A stretch of 64,000 nt of DNA, taken from contig JAGUYK010000014.1 of assembly GCA_020061355.1 (NCBI GenBank), forward strand, positions 62,001 to 126,000. The letters are read 5' to 3'. Positions 25,732-35,663 of this stretch are shown here, piece after piece. Each line of letters starts with the position of its first letter. Within the stretch, counting starts at the first letter, position 1. Under the pieces are notes generated by a model that had not been told where the DNA came from, ran no database searches, and worked only from the letters and a program-made list of their open reading frames with translations. This DNA is from Ignavibacteriales bacterium (GTDB taxonomy: Bacteria > Bacteroidota > Ignavibacteria > Ignavibacteriales > Melioribacteraceae). The position numbers and the translations under genes are program-made.

Positions 25732-27195
25732 TTACTTGATTAAAGTTAGTTTCTTCGTTGAAGTATAATTTCCTGCAGTCAACCTGTAAAAGTAGGTTCC
25801 GCTTGTTATCTGATTATATCTCATTACCTCATTAAAATTGAATTTTACACTGTACTTACCTGCAATTTGAAATTCTTCCACCAATGTTGCAATCTCCTGT
25901 CCGAGCAAATTATAAACCTTTAAGCTGACATTGCTGCTTTGCGGTATCTGGTATGATATAATGGTTTCCGGATTAAAGGGATTAGGATAGTTTTGATGCA
26001 ATAAGAATTGATCCGGCAGAGAGTAATAGTCTTCATTTTCCGGGATCAAATTACTCAGATCCCCGAACGCACTTAATGACTCCAGGGCTTCAGCTTCACC
26101 ACTGGAATTGCTGAAACCAAAAGTAGCAACATTCTCCCAATCTGAACCTCTTTTACCGGGTAATGAAATTAATGCCGGTTCCCAATAGAAAAATCCGGCT
26201 CCTTTATTATTGTTCGTTCCTTTAATAATCTCAGAAAGTTTCAGCAGGAAATCTTTTTGTCCTTTCGGGGTTGCAGGATAATCGGGAATTAATGTTGTGC
26301 CCGGACCGACAATATTATTAGTATTATCATTTTGATACCCGGTAGTCCAGGGATAAGCTGTCTCAACGATTATAATTTCTTTACCGTATCTATTGGTAAC
26401 AGTATTTAGCGTGCTTCTAAGCTGGGTTAAGTTGCCATGCCACCATGGATAATATGAAAGACCTATAATGTCGTACTCAACATTATTACTTCTTATAATA
26501 TCATAAAAGTAGGTAACATTGTTAACATTGCCGTTTAGAATTGGAATATGGATCATCGTTTTTATTTGTTGCGGTGAAAATTCTTTGACTGCTCTGATTC
26601 CTTCTTTCAAGAGAGATGTAAATTTTATCTTCTGCCCTTCAAAGTCAGGCACATCATATAACTTTCCATCGGGCCAGAGCATACCGCCGGAAATTTCGTT
26701 TCCGATCTGGACCATATCCGGCACCGCATTCTGAGCAGCTAAAAGATTTATCACCCTCTTCGTATATTCATAAACGCTGTCCTTCAGCTGGTCAAAAGTA
26801 AAACCAGTCCATGCGGCAGGTTTCGCTTGATGACCGGGATCTGCCCATGTATCGGAATAATGAAAGTTTAGTAGAAACTTCAGACCCTTTGCTTTAATTC
26901 TTTTTGCAATTAGGAGAGTCTGCTCTAAACCGCAATATCCGTTTGATGGAGAGTGCCATAATCTTAATCTTACATAATTAACACCGTTGCTTTTAAATAT
27001 ATCAACCGGATCCTTTACCTGTCCGGAAAGTTTATACTTCCCCCCGTTGGCTTCGATTTGAGGTAATGTTGAAATATCTACTCCACGGATAAATTCCTGA
27101 GGATAAATGGAACTCACGAAAAGAAAAAGCGGAAAAAAGAATTTCATACAATTCATAATGAGAATTCGTTTATTTGTTCTGCTTCCATAGAACAT
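25732..27195 (-). CDS. GH53 arabinogalactan endo-beta-1,4-galactanase with T9SS tag
   Basis: A 487-residue protein. GH53 features are RGVDISTLPQIE, YVRLRLWHSP, LNFHYSDTWADPG, acid/base Glu167 in QIGNE and nucleophile Glu278 in VETAYPW. The C-terminus (from about 405) carries NYPNPFNPET and ends KKLTLIK, a T9SS signal, so it should act at the cell surface. It cuts beta-1,4-galactan, such as pectin side chains, to oligomers. The first ATG lies 2 bases after the upstream stop. Met14 or Met17 would give a more typical signal peptide, but neither has a better ribosome site, so the start is uncertain. It is third in the galactan operon. Confidence 0.9.
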   Translation of the reverse strand: MFYGSRTNKRILIMNCMKFFFPLFLFVSSIYPQEFIRGVDISTLPQIEANGGKYKLSGQVKDPVDIFKSNGVNYVRLRLWHSPSNGYCGLEQTLLIAKRIKAKGLKFLLNFHYSDTWADPGHQAKPAAWTGFTFDQLKDSVYEYTKRVINLLAAQNAVPDMVQIGNEISGGMLWPDGKLYDVPDFEGQKIKFTSLLKEGIRAVKEFSPQQIKTMIHIPILNGNVNNVTYFYDIIRSNNVEYDIIGLSYYPWWHGNLTQLRSTLNTVTNRYGKEIIIVETAYPWTTGYQNDNTNNIVGPGTTLIPDYPATPKGQKDFLLKLSEIIKGTNNNKGAGFFYWEPALISLPGKRGSDWENVATFGFSNSSGEAEALESLSAFGDLSNLIPENEDYYSLPDQFLLHQNYPNPFNPETIISYQIPQSSNVSLKVYNLLGQEIATLVEEFQIAGKYSVKFNFNEVMRYNQITSGTYFYRLTAGNYTSTKKLTLIK

Positions 27196-27197
27196 AA

Positions 27198-28184
27198 TTA
27201 TTTTTCTCTTAGATAACCAAATCTATTCAACAAATACTGGTCTTCGAATCTAATCGGTAACCTTGAATAAGTATAAGAACCGAAAAACCCGAGCCCGCCA
27301 GTGATATTCGACATGCTTCCCGGGAAATTCCTGATTGTAAATCCAAAATCAAAAAATAATCCGGCTGAAAAATACCTTGTCAGGTTTTCGTCCAGTAAAT
27401 AGATATCGATTACAAGCGGTGCAATCGAAAATCTTCCTTTTGAATTGTTACCCTTAGAAATGTCTAAAAGCACTTGTTCTAAAAGACGCCTGCTGATTTT
27501 AAATTCATTCCGGAAACTGCTGCCTACATAATTATAAGTTGTATCTCCGTTTACAATTATTTTATCTGCCGGTATAATTACTTCATGCCGTGTTTTAGTA
27601 CCATCCGGTTCTCTGTAAAAATAGACGAGCTTTACTTTATACATTTTTAGCAATTCTGCCGGGGTATTATTCAAAGTAACATTAATATTAGCAGTATCCT
27701 GATTAAGGAAAGGACCTGGTATGAACGGGGTTGTATATTCACTATTGATCGTAAACATTTCGGGAATTCTTGTTTTTGAACTTAAATGCTTACCGTTTGG
27801 AGTTTTAACATTTAATTCCAGATCCTTCCCGTAACGGACATTAAAATTTTTCAGATATAAATATCTTGACGGTGTTCCGAAGCGCTGATTTATTTGATCG
27901 TTATCAACCGTATCCCTGTAGAAATATTCTTTTCCCGTATCCGGATATTTCAATGTCACTTTAGCACCTGATATTGCAGGATCGACATTTAATTCCGAAG
28001 GATTAAATCCTTCCACATCATAAGCTTTTGAAACCGACGCGGTCTGAAGCGTAGTGTCACTCCTCATAATCATATTTACGGAATAGATTTCCGGAAGTTC
28101 TCCTTTTGGAGAAACATTCTCTTCACACGAAGAAATAACGACTGCACAGAGCAAAAGTGATGTTATCTTAATCCATTTTTTCAT
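27198..28184 (-). CDS. DUF4249 lipoprotein, partner of the TonB receptor
   Basis: A 328-residue protein with a lipoprotein signal (CAVVISSC, Cys20). The beta-rich body contains a VSKAYDVEGFNPSE segment, ISGAKVTLKYPDTGKEYFYRD and a YLKNFNVRYGKDLELNVKTPNGK stretch, in line with DUF4249 proteins. Those are regularly encoded next to TonB-dependent receptors and are thought to be periplasmic or surface accessory lipoproteins. Its start overlaps the receptor stop by four bases (ATGA), which supports coupled translation. It stands in the position of SusD but has no SusD/TPR features. Confidence 0.75.
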   Translation of the reverse strand: MKKWIKITSLLLCAVVISSCEENVSPKGELPEIYSVNMIMRSDTTLQTASVSKAYDVEGFNPSELNVDPAISGAKVTLKYPDTGKEYFYRDTVDNDQINQRFGTPSRYLYLKNFNVRYGKDLELNVKTPNGKHLSSKTRIPEMFTINSEYTTPFIPGPFLNQDTANINVTLNNTPAELLKMYKVKLVYFYREPDGTKTRHEVIIPADKIIVNGDTTYNYVGSSFRNEFKISRRLLEQVLLDISKGNNSKGRFSIAPLVIDIYLLDENLTRYFSAGLFFDFGFTIRNFPGSMSNITGGLGFFGSYTYSRLPIRFEDQYLLNRFGYLREK

Positions 28185-30409
28185 AGTTCAATTTTTATTG
28201 TAAAGGTCAGCAGGAATGGAAGCATATTAATCCTTTTACCATTCTTGCTTTCAAAGTAGAATATATTTTTCCGGTCATAAACATTAATTGCACTAATGTC
28301 CAGATTCAGTTTCATAAAATTGAGATCGATCTTTTTTGCAATCATAATATCGAGACGGTGATAATCGGGTAGCATTGCAGAATTTTTATCGGAAAATAAA
28401 AGAATTGGCGAAAGTGTTCCATAAATATTGTAGTTAGAAAAAATATTATTTAATGAATACTGATCATAAAAACCGGCAATTTGAGTGAATGGATTGCCTG
28501 AGTGATAATTCCAGGATGTGCTTATCTGCCATCCGTAAGGGAGCGCATAAGAAGCTGTTAAATTAATATTATGCCTCGAATCATAGCGGGGTTTATACTT
28601 CAACCCGTTTACTTCTTTGAATGCCCAGCTTAATGTATATGCAATTGTAAAATCTAAAGGTGCACCGCTGTAATTTATTGAAAGTTCACCCCCATACGAT
28701 TCGCCAATACTTTTTATCAAATCGGGTTCACTAAAGAGTGTTTTATTCTCATTGAGTGTGGGCGAGTTAAATATTTTCCTGTAATACCCTTCTATATCGA
28801 GAATCATTGAATTGGAAAGTCTTGATGAGAAACCGAAAACATAATGTGCCGCTTTGGCTTTGCTTAAGTATTCAGGTATAATAACTACAGGATCGAATAA
28901 TGAGAGAACTTCCCTTTCATCATAAATAGTTGTTAACTCCTGCTGATAAATTCCATAAGCACCTTTTATGGAGATGTTTTTAGTTATCAAGTAAGTCAGA
29001 TTAATTCTCGGTTCAAAAAAGTCACCTCCGGCATCAAGACTTTTGAGATTCAATCGAATTCCTAAATCAGCACCCAGGTTTTCAAATCTCAGAAACTTAT
29101 AGTTAGCATATGCATTTGAACTGAGTCCCTCAGAACCAGCATCCGCACGGAAATTAAACCTGTTAAGCAGAAACATTTTCGACTGTATATATTTAACATC
29201 TGCACCTATTCCAAATTCATCTTTGTTGTCAAGCACATAGAGAAAGTCAGTTGAAATAGTAAAATCGTTCAATTCATTACGCTTCGGTTTGATATCACTC
29301 TTTTTCTGAAATATTTCATTACTGAATGAACTGAAATTAACTCCAAAATCAAGAAAGAATGGAATACTCCCAACGGTAAAAACCTTAAATCCAATAAGAC
29401 TATTCTTCCAGTTGTAATCCGGGCTGGTTGGATCATCATATTTTAAATTATCGGAGCTGAATAAACTATGAACAGTAAACTTAGCACCGGAGAAAAAGTC
29501 CGGACTGGAATAATTTATTTTGAATGCTGCGTCGTAAAAATCGACAGGTAATTCATTGCTTAAAAAACGATTCAGAATTTTATTAGAAACACTTTTTCTT
29601 CCGGTAAAATAAAATGAGCCGTTAGGTATAGGACCCTCAACCAATCCCTTAACCGAAAGTAAACTTATACTACCCTTGCCGCTGAAATTATTTTTGTTAC
29701 CATCCTTCGTATTTACCTTCATAACAGAAGAAATTGCTCTTCCAATGTATGATGGAAATCCCCCGCGGTAAAACTCGAGATTATTGATCAGATCGTAATC
29801 GATAACACTGAAAAGTCCGATTGCGTGATATGGATAATAAAGCGGCACACCATCAACCAAAACTAGATTTTGATTCGGCTCGCCCCCGCGGACACTGAAT
29901 TTTGCAGAGACATCCCCTGACGATTTAACTCCAGGAACACCGGCAAGAGCTCTTAGCAAATCAGTTTCAACACCCTTTGGAATTACTTCAAGCCTCTTGA
30001 CAGTTAAAATAGTTTTACCGAGATCTGGAATGTTTTCTTCCGGAGTTAAATACTCAATTTTTTCAACGACTCCGATTTCAACTGTTGATGGAGTTAGAAA
30101 AATTTCGAGTTCGGTTATTTTCTGAGCATCAACCTTTACATCAACCGATTTGGTTTTATATCCGATGTAGGATACAACCACATTATACTTATTAGAAACC
30201 GGAAGTGAGGGGATTATAAAATATCCCCGGTTATTAGTTGAAGCTCCGGTGCTTAATTCCCTTATAATTACATTAGCAAACGGCAGGGATTCAGAATTAA
30301 GAGAATCTTTAACAATACCCCGGATAGTGCCTTTCTCTTGGGCGGAAAGTGGTGCGCTTATCAAGAAAAAAAGAATGACTGAGGTTATATATTTTTTTAT
30401 CTGCAACAA
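28181..30409 (-). CDS. TonB-dependent receptor of the galactan operon
   Basis: A 742-residue protein with a signal peptide (about 1-23), a CarboxypepD_reg-like domain (about 27-110: GTIRGIVKDSLNSESLPFANV, SYIGYKTKSV), a plug (about 130-235: LLRALAGVPGVKSSGDVS, FSVRGGEPNQNLVLVDGVP) and a barrel. The start appears to be TTG. The chain ends in Leu rather than the usual aromatic residue. It heads an operon with DUF4249, GH53 and a GH-A hydrolase, so galacto-oligosaccharide uptake is inferred. It is transcribed away from the SGNH gene across a 65-base intergenic region that holds a perfect palindrome. Confidence 0.85.
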   Translation of the reverse strand: MLQIKKYITSVILFFLISAPLSAQEKGTIRGIVKDSLNSESLPFANVIIRELSTGASTNNRGYFIIPSLPVSNKYNVVVSYIGYKTKSVDVKVDAQKITELEIFLTPSTVEIGVVEKIEYLTPEENIPDLGKTILTVKRLEVIPKGVETDLLRALAGVPGVKSSGDVSAKFSVRGGEPNQNLVLVDGVPLYYPYHAIGLFSVIDYDLINNLEFYRGGFPSYIGRAISSVMKVNTKDGNKNNFSGKGSISLLSVKGLVEGPIPNGSFYFTGRKSVSNKILNRFLSNELPVDFYDAAFKINYSSPDFFSGAKFTVHSLFSSDNLKYDDPTSPDYNWKNSLIGFKVFTVGSIPFFLDFGVNFSSFSNEIFQKKSDIKPKRNELNDFTISTDFLYVLDNKDEFGIGADVKYIQSKMFLLNRFNFRADAGSEGLSSNAYANYKFLRFENLGADLGIRLNLKSLDAGGDFFEPRINLTYLITKNISIKGAYGIYQQELTTIYDEREVLSLFDPVVIIPEYLSKAKAAHYVFGFSSRLSNSMILDIEGYYRKIFNSPTLNENKTLFSEPDLIKSIGESYGGELSINYSGAPLDFTIAYTLSWAFKEVNGLKYKPRYDSRHNINLTASYALPYGWQISTSWNYHSGNPFTQIAGFYDQYSLNNIFSNYNIYGTLSPILLFSDKNSAMLPDYHRLDIMIAKKIDLNFMKLNLDISAINVYDRKNIFYFESKNGKRINMLPFLLTFTIKIEL

Positions 30410-30426
30410 TCCGATTTCACTAATCT

Positions 30427-30440
30427 ATTCATATATGAAT
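30427..30440. promoter_or_regulatory. Candidate operator: 14-bp perfect palindrome in a divergent promoter region
   Basis: ATTCATATATGAAT is a perfect palindrome centred in the 65 bases between the divergently transcribed TonB receptor and the SGNH-hydrolase gene. This is the expected place for a shared regulator site. The cognate protein is unknown, and AT-rich chance is possible. Confidence 0.35.
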
Positions 30441-30474
30441 CATTAATTATTTTGAATGTAAAATAAGGTTATTA

Positions 30475-32544
30475 ATGATTACGATGCCAGAACAGGGACA
30501 GTCATTTTTCCCGCTCCTTTTTTATTATTTTAGGGAAAACAATTTATCGGGAATTGAAGTGGGACTTTCAATAAAACAGATAAAATACATAGAGAAAAAC
30601 CGTTCTAAATTGTCAGTCTCCAAACTGGCAGAAAATTTAAATCTAAATCCGGAAGAAGTGAAAAAATATCTGGATGAAAATCCTTCTGCTAAAACCCCTC
30701 ATTATTTTTATTTGATAATGATTCTTATTCCTATTCTATTTTTTGTTTTACTTGAATTCTCTTTAAGAATCTTCAACTACGGGTATGATCTTTCCATGTG
30801 GGGAAATGTTATTGAAGGAAAGTTGATTCTGAATCCTGACGCACCGCGTCGTTATTTTACAACCGTAAAGAGCACTCCTTCTTCTATTGAAGATATTTTT
30901 GATGAAGAAAAATCGCCGAATTCATTCCGGGTTTTTGTACTGGGAGGAAGCAGTGCAGCAGGCTATCCGTATATGCCGATGGGTCCATTTTCCAGATACA
31001 TAAGAAAGCGGCTCGAGTTGAATTACCCGGATAAAAAAATTGAGGTTGTGAATATTGCCTTATCGGCAATCAGTACTTTTACAGTAAGAGATTTTATTCC
31101 TGAAGTACTTGAGCAGAAGCCGGACCTCATTTTAATATACGCCGGACATAATGAATATTACGGTGCGTTGGGAGTGGGTTCACAGGAATCGGTCGGCAGT
31201 TCACGTGAATTGATTAACATTCTTCTATATTTGAATAAATATAAAACAACACAGCTTGTTAAAGATTTTCTGCAATGGTTGTTTGGAATGGTGGATACTG
31301 AAGGCTCTGTATCTGCAACCGGAACCCTGATGTCCCGAATGGCCAAAGAGAAAGAGATAGAAATTAATTCAGGGAAATATCAGAGTGGAATCGATCAATT
31401 TGAAGGGAACATGAACGACATCATTCAGATGATCAAAGAGAAGAATGTACCTCTTATTATTTCCACTCTTGCAAGCAACCTTAAAGACCAGCCCCCATTT
31501 ATATCAATCAGTAATGGAAGTTATCCTCCGGCAGATAAAATATTTGAAGAAGCTGAGAAAGAATACGCTTCGGGCAAATACATAAAAGCGGATTCACTCT
31601 ATCGGTTTGCAAAGGATCTTGATGGATTAAGATTCCGTGCACCTGAAAAAATTAACGGGATTATTAAGAATCTCGGCAAACTGAATAGCGTGCCTGTAAT
31701 TGATGCCGATTCGCTTTTCGCATCTTTAAGCATTAACGGGATAACCGGTAACAACCTGATGACAGACCATCTTCATCCTACCCTTGATGGATTTAAAGAA
31801 TTGGGCCGGTTGTTTTATGAGGAAATGGATCGCCGGAATTATGTTCCAGCCGATTCGAAACCGGCTATTGAATTTGCCAGACAGGATGAAATTACAAAAC
31901 AGAATTTTGTCTTTTCAGAATTTGATTCGGTGGTTGCAGAATACAGAATTAAACTTTTAAGAAATGATTGGCCATTCATAGATCCAAAATTGAAAAAAAG
32001 TTACTGGGAAGTCTGCAAACCGGAGAATTTTAAAGATTCTGCCGCTGTTCATTTTTTACTTGGTAACGAGAGCTGGGGGAAGTCGATCGAAAAGGTCGCG
32101 GATAATTATTTTAGAAATAGAAGCCTCAACGGATTTCTTGAACACATGAAAGCGCTTATTTATCAGTATCCGATAGTGATTGAATATTATAAAAAACTAG
32201 AAAATGTGGCACTTCTTTTTCTGAAAAATCAGGAATATCAGCTTGCTCAAAGAGTGCTGCATCTCGAATATGAATTAGAGCAAAATGCATTTAACACAAA
32301 ATGGCTGGGACAGATTGAACTTCAGGAAGGTAATACCAACAAAGCGATTAACTTTCTTGAAAAATCCCTGATGTTTAATTCAAATGATGAACAGGTCATG
32401 TATAATCTTGCAGGCGCTTATTCAATGAATGAGGATTATCAAAAATCATATGACCTGACAATGAAACTAATAACCAGAAATCCAGGTCATCAAGGGGCGC
32501 AGAATTTACTTATTCAATTAAAAAACATAATCGATAAAAAATAG
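30475..32544 (+). CDS. Membrane-anchored SGNH-hydrolase-like protein with N-terminal helical domain and TPR tail
   Basis: A 689-residue protein starting after AAGG. Residues about 25-70 form a helical region (LSVSKLAENLNLNPEEVKKYL) that resembles a small helix-turn-helix. A single transmembrane segment lies at about 77-97. The SGNH domain (about 150-430) has the Ser block VLGGSSAAG (the GDS Asp replaced by Gly, likely nucleophile Ser159), a block III-like YAGHNEYYG, and the catalytic Asp/His pair in DHLHPTLDGF. The C-terminus (about 550-689) has TPR-like repeats (LEKSLMFNSNDEQVMYNLAGAY). SGNH enzymes deacetylate or hydrolyse esters, often on polysaccharides. It diverges from the galactan operon, so acetyl-ester removal from glycan is a reasonable guess. 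A rho-independent terminator follows. Confidence 0.7.
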   Translation: MITMPEQGQSFFPLLFYYFRENNLSGIEVGLSIKQIKYIEKNRSKLSVSKLAENLNLNPEEVKKYLDENPSAKTPHYFYLIMILIPILFFVLLEFSLRIFNYGYDLSMWGNVIEGKLILNPDAPRRYFTTVKSTPSSIEDIFDEEKSPNSFRVFVLGGSSAAGYPYMPMGPFSRYIRKRLELNYPDKKIEVVNIALSAISTFTVRDFIPEVLEQKPDLILIYAGHNEYYGALGVGSQESVGSSRELINILLYLNKYKTTQLVKDFLQWLFGMVDTEGSVSATGTLMSRMAKEKEIEINSGKYQSGIDQFEGNMNDIIQMIKEKNVPLIISTLASNLKDQPPFISISNGSYPPADKIFEEAEKEYASGKYIKADSLYRFAKDLDGLRFRAPEKINGIIKNLGKLNSVPVIDADSLFASLSINGITGNNLMTDHLHPTLDGFKELGRLFYEEMDRRNYVPADSKPAIEFARQDEITKQNFVFSEFDSVVAEYRIKLLRNDWPFIDPKLKKSYWEVCKPENFKDSAAVHFLLGNESWGKSIEKVADNYFRNRSLNGFLEHMKALIYQYPIVIEYYKKLENVALLFLKNQEYQLAQRVLHLEYELEQNAFNTKWLGQIELQEGNTNKAINFLEKSLMFNSNDEQVMYNLAGAYSMNEDYQKSYDLTMKLITRNPGHQGAQNLLIQLKNIIDKK

Positions 32545-32603
32545 AAGTGCTTCTATAGATCTACATAATTAGTAAAAAATATTTTCGTTACTGATGGGAA
32601 ATA

Positions 32604-32633
32604 AAAAAACCCCGCTTGCTCAGCGGGGTTTTT
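32604..32633. terminator. Bidirectional rho-independent terminator
   Basis: CCCCGCT-TGCTC-AGCGGGG stem-loop flanked by an A run on the left and a T run on the right. It lies between the convergent SGNH and starch-binding-like genes and would stop both. Confidence 0.9.
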
Positions 32634-32656
32634 AATTACATACTACTTAACTCAAA

Positions 32657-34546
32657 TTACTTTATAAGAAGCATTTTCTTTGTTGAATTGAAACTTCCGG
32701 CATTAATTGTATAGAAATAGACGCCGCTGCTTAACTTAGCGCCGCTGAACATATACTCGTAAGTTCCGGCTTTCATATTCTCATTAACAAGAGATGCAAC
32801 TTCCTGACCAAGAACATTAAATACCTTAAGAGATACTTTATTCTCCTGAGGAATTGTAAATCTTATCAATGTAGAAGGATTGAAAGGATTAGGATAATTC
32901 TGCTGCAATGTGTACTCAGAAGGCAATCCTAAATCAAGATCACGAACAGAAGTTGGTAAACCGACAGGCCATGTTTCGAACTGGGAGGATTTGTCTGCAT
33001 CGGTCAACCATGAATCGAGCGGAGCAGTATACGGCTGTGTGAAAGTTCTTGCCTTAGTTTGAGGAATAAATCTTACTCTACCCGATTTTGTAGTACCCAA
33101 AGCAGTGGGCTCTCTCTGCCAGCTTTGATCTGATGCTTTCTTATATCCATATCTGTACTGGAATGCATTAAATGCCGGACCGTTAACGGTTAATGTACCT
33201 TCATAAATCTTGTCACCATCAGGATCTGTTAATTCAAATTGTTCAACAGCATCTTCTTCTCCAGTCCATCCCATTATAGTTTTGAAGAGAGGCTGACGCG
33301 GGAGCCAGTATAATTTATCACTGGTTTCCATAGGTACTGCAACTTTATTAGCATCATACGCATCTTTCATATCAACACGGAATTTAATCTGAACAAATGA
33401 ACCGTTTGGAATTACAAATGCCGGATAGACATCGTCATAATACATTTTCTTAACTTCCTGATTTGCTTTTCCTTCGAATGGAGTTGAACGATCACCACCG
33501 CCTGTTGAAAGCGGTCTTTCCCAAGTGTCTGTCCAGATGCCGGGATTAGCAATAATTGCATAGTACTTATAAGTCTGGTCTTTACCAACTTCCTGATTAA
33601 CAAACGGAATCGATAAGAACCATTCTTCAGGGAAGAGCGGATTTTGATTCATGTTCGATTTGGCTGCGTCGGTATTGCTCCAACCATTAAATCCACCTCT
33701 TATTTCAAGTTTGTCAACTACCGGGTTAAATTTGCCGATCTCTTCTAGAACGCTCATGTCAACTGTGAAGTCCATATTACCGCTTGCAAGCTGAACGTTA
33801 GGATCGGCATTATTCCAGAATCTCTCAATGGTATTGGTTCCGTCAACAACGCCGTAAATTCTATTTCCGCCTCCTAAGACATCATTCATTGAAGGAGTAT
33901 TGGCTGGACCTTCCCAGGAACCATTACCTGCAGTGTTAGGACTATGAATAAACTTATACTCTAAAACACTGCCTGATGTTAGGCTAACAGTAGCTGTAAA
34001 TTTTTTATCACCGTCTGTATCTTTCATCTCTACTGCACCCGTCGCCCAATCTGTAAAGTTACCAGCAACATATACTTTACCTGTTGCAGGATTAAATCCT
34101 TGATTAATTGGAAGAGTCATGTCAACACTGAATGTAACATCGGTTGCTACTTTAGTGTATGGTGTTCTGTTGTACATAAATCTTGTTATGGTAACGTCCT
34201 CGGTTCCAACAGTAACTTTACTGTTATCTCCGGGTTCATCTTTACCATCCCAACCAAGACCGATGTTGAACTTATAATCATAGGTCCCGGGATCTAATTC
34301 ATACATCAGTTCATAAATTTTATCATTATCAGTATCGGTCAGAACTTTTGTTGAATTAGCCGGCGGTTCATTAAGCCAGTTATTCATTCCGCCGGGAACC
34401 GTTACTACATCCGTAGCCGGATTGAATGTACCCTTGCTAATTTCAATTCTCATATCGGCTTTAAAGGTAACTTTCTTCTTTTGAGCATCGATATTAGAGA
34501 ATGCTGCAATAAGTAGTATTAAAGATAGTACTACTAGTTTTTTCAT
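32657..34546 (-). CDS. T9SS-secreted protein with tandem starch-binding-like (CBM20/SusE-type) domains
   Basis: A 629-residue protein with an AGGAGG ribosome site and a signal peptide (about 1-21). It has three or four similar beta modules (about 22-125, 130-250, 260-385 and 390-510). Each opens with V.F.vDM or K.rvDM and carries PGGMNNWL, VAGNFTDW or IRGGFNGWS, then a TDTDNDKIYE or KDTDGDKKFT segment and a YKF or YKYY strand. The N-W pair in a G.F..W motif is typical of starch-binding and glycogen-binding modules. The C-terminus (about 545-629) has NYPNPFNPST and ends KKMLLIK. No catalytic domain is visible, so it is probably a surface alpha-glucan binding protein. It is last in the operon led by the PPIase and TonB receptor. 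Confidence 0.75.
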   Translation of the reverse strand: MKKLVVLSLILLIAAFSNIDAQKKKVTFKADMRIEISKGTFNPATDVVTVPGGMNNWLNEPPANSTKVLTDTDNDKIYELMYELDPGTYDYKFNIGLGWDGKDEPGDNSKVTVGTEDVTITRFMYNRTPYTKVATDVTFSVDMTLPINQGFNPATGKVYVAGNFTDWATGAVEMKDTDGDKKFTATVSLTSGSVLEYKFIHSPNTAGNGSWEGPANTPSMNDVLGGGNRIYGVVDGTNTIERFWNNADPNVQLASGNMDFTVDMSVLEEIGKFNPVVDKLEIRGGFNGWSNTDAAKSNMNQNPLFPEEWFLSIPFVNQEVGKDQTYKYYAIIANPGIWTDTWERPLSTGGGDRSTPFEGKANQEVKKMYYDDVYPAFVIPNGSFVQIKFRVDMKDAYDANKVAVPMETSDKLYWLPRQPLFKTIMGWTGEEDAVEQFELTDPDGDKIYEGTLTVNGPAFNAFQYRYGYKKASDQSWQREPTALGTTKSGRVRFIPQTKARTFTQPYTAPLDSWLTDADKSSQFETWPVGLPTSVRDLDLGLPSEYTLQQNYPNPFNPSTLIRFTIPQENKVSLKVFNVLGQEVASLVNENMKAGTYEYMFSGAKLSSGVYFYTINAGSFNSTKKMLLIK

Positions 34547-34605
34547 GGTGCCTCCTATTTGTTGAATAGATAATTATTTAACAGAGTAATTGATAATTCA
34601 GTTAA

Positions 34606-35628
34606 TTAAAAACTTAATACCACTCCGAAACTATGTAAGTGGTTCAAATATTTCATTTGCTGATAAGAATAATCGACAGAGATTTTAATAACACCTAAAC
34701 CGCCGTAATGAATACCGGCGCCTAAGGTTAAACCTTCCTGCGTATCATCCAGAAAAAGTCCTTTGTAGCCGCCTCTTATGGAAAGGAGATTATCAAACAG
34801 AGAAATTTCTCCTCCAACATTCACCCATTGGTTATTGTCGTTTGGATGAATAGCATCAACTGCTAAGGTTAATCGGTGTTCGTTTAAAATAACAAAATCT
34901 CTTGAAAGTCCAACCTGAAGCCGTAATGGTAATTCGAATTGATCAGTTGTATAATTGGCATCAATAGTTTGATTGTTACCCGCTCTGTTCGGATCCGGGT
35001 CATGACGTATGAGCAAATCATCGCCACTCATCTGCAACTTAGATCCGTAATTGGAAATGCTTGATGCAAATTTTACACCATAGAACGGAGTAGTAAAAAC
35101 GGTACCGACATCAATTCCAAATCCTTCAGCACTCGAATTGTAGATTCCCTCACGGATATATTTTAAAGTAACACCCACAGCGAAATCCTGGGTAATATAC
35201 TTTGCGTATGTCAAACCGAAAGCATAACTGGCGGCAGAGAATCTTTCGCCTGTCCCTTCAGGATAATATTCCGTTGTTACCTCCATTTCGCCAACATTTA
35301 AAGAGGTTACACTTAATCCAAATACGCCAATATCGCCTGCCGGAATTACTGCTCCCAGGTAATTTACATTAATATCCGCAAACATTTTTGTATAAGTGAA
35401 TATAGTTTGATATTCTGAAATATGTGCAATACCGGAAGGATTCCAGTACATTGCAGAAGCATCATCTGCAACTGCACTATATGCCGAACCCATTGCATTT
35501 GCTCTTGGACCAATACCGATGCTAAGAAATTTTGCAGCAGTTGTTCCTGTCTTAGTTACCTGTTGAGCTAACAGGGGCTGAAGTAAGACAGATAGTACAA
35601 TCATTATTAAAATTCTTTTACTAAACAT
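34606..35628 (-). CDS. PorV/PorQ-family outer-membrane barrel of module B
   Basis: A 340-residue protein with an AAGGAG site and a signal peptide (about 1-21). After GTTAAKFLSIGIGPRANAMGSAYSAVADDASAMYWNPSG it continues as a barrel ending SFGVVLSF. The FL.IG.GPRA.AMG.AY.A.ADD..A.YWNP.G signature is a close match to PorV. It matches the region-1 barrel at 13280-14257 in position and pattern. PorV family members shuttle T9SS cargo to the surface. Its upstream neighbour has a VVPNP-type C-terminus and its downstream neighbour an NYPNPFNP tag, so both may be its cargo. Confidence 0.8.
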   Translation of the reverse strand: MFSKRILIMIVLSVLLQPLLAQQVTKTGTTAAKFLSIGIGPRANAMGSAYSAVADDASAMYWNPSGIAHISEYQTIFTYTKMFADINVNYLGAVIPAGDIGVFGLSVTSLNVGEMEVTTEYYPEGTGERFSAASYAFGLTYAKYITQDFAVGVTLKYIREGIYNSSAEGFGIDVGTVFTTPFYGVKFASSISNYGSKLQMSGDDLLIRHDPDPNRAGNNQTIDANYTTDQFELPLRLQVGLSRDFVILNEHRLTLAVDAIHPNDNNQWVNVGGEISLFDNLLSIRGGYKGLFLDDTQEGLTLGAGIHYGGLGVIKISVDYSYQQMKYLNHLHSFGVVLSF

Positions 35629-35663
35629 GATTAAACTCCTTAAAATTATAAGCCCATTTTTAA

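Noticed and set aside
27198-28184. SusD homologue
   Set aside because: No TPR or SusD-like pattern; the sequence fits DUF4249.
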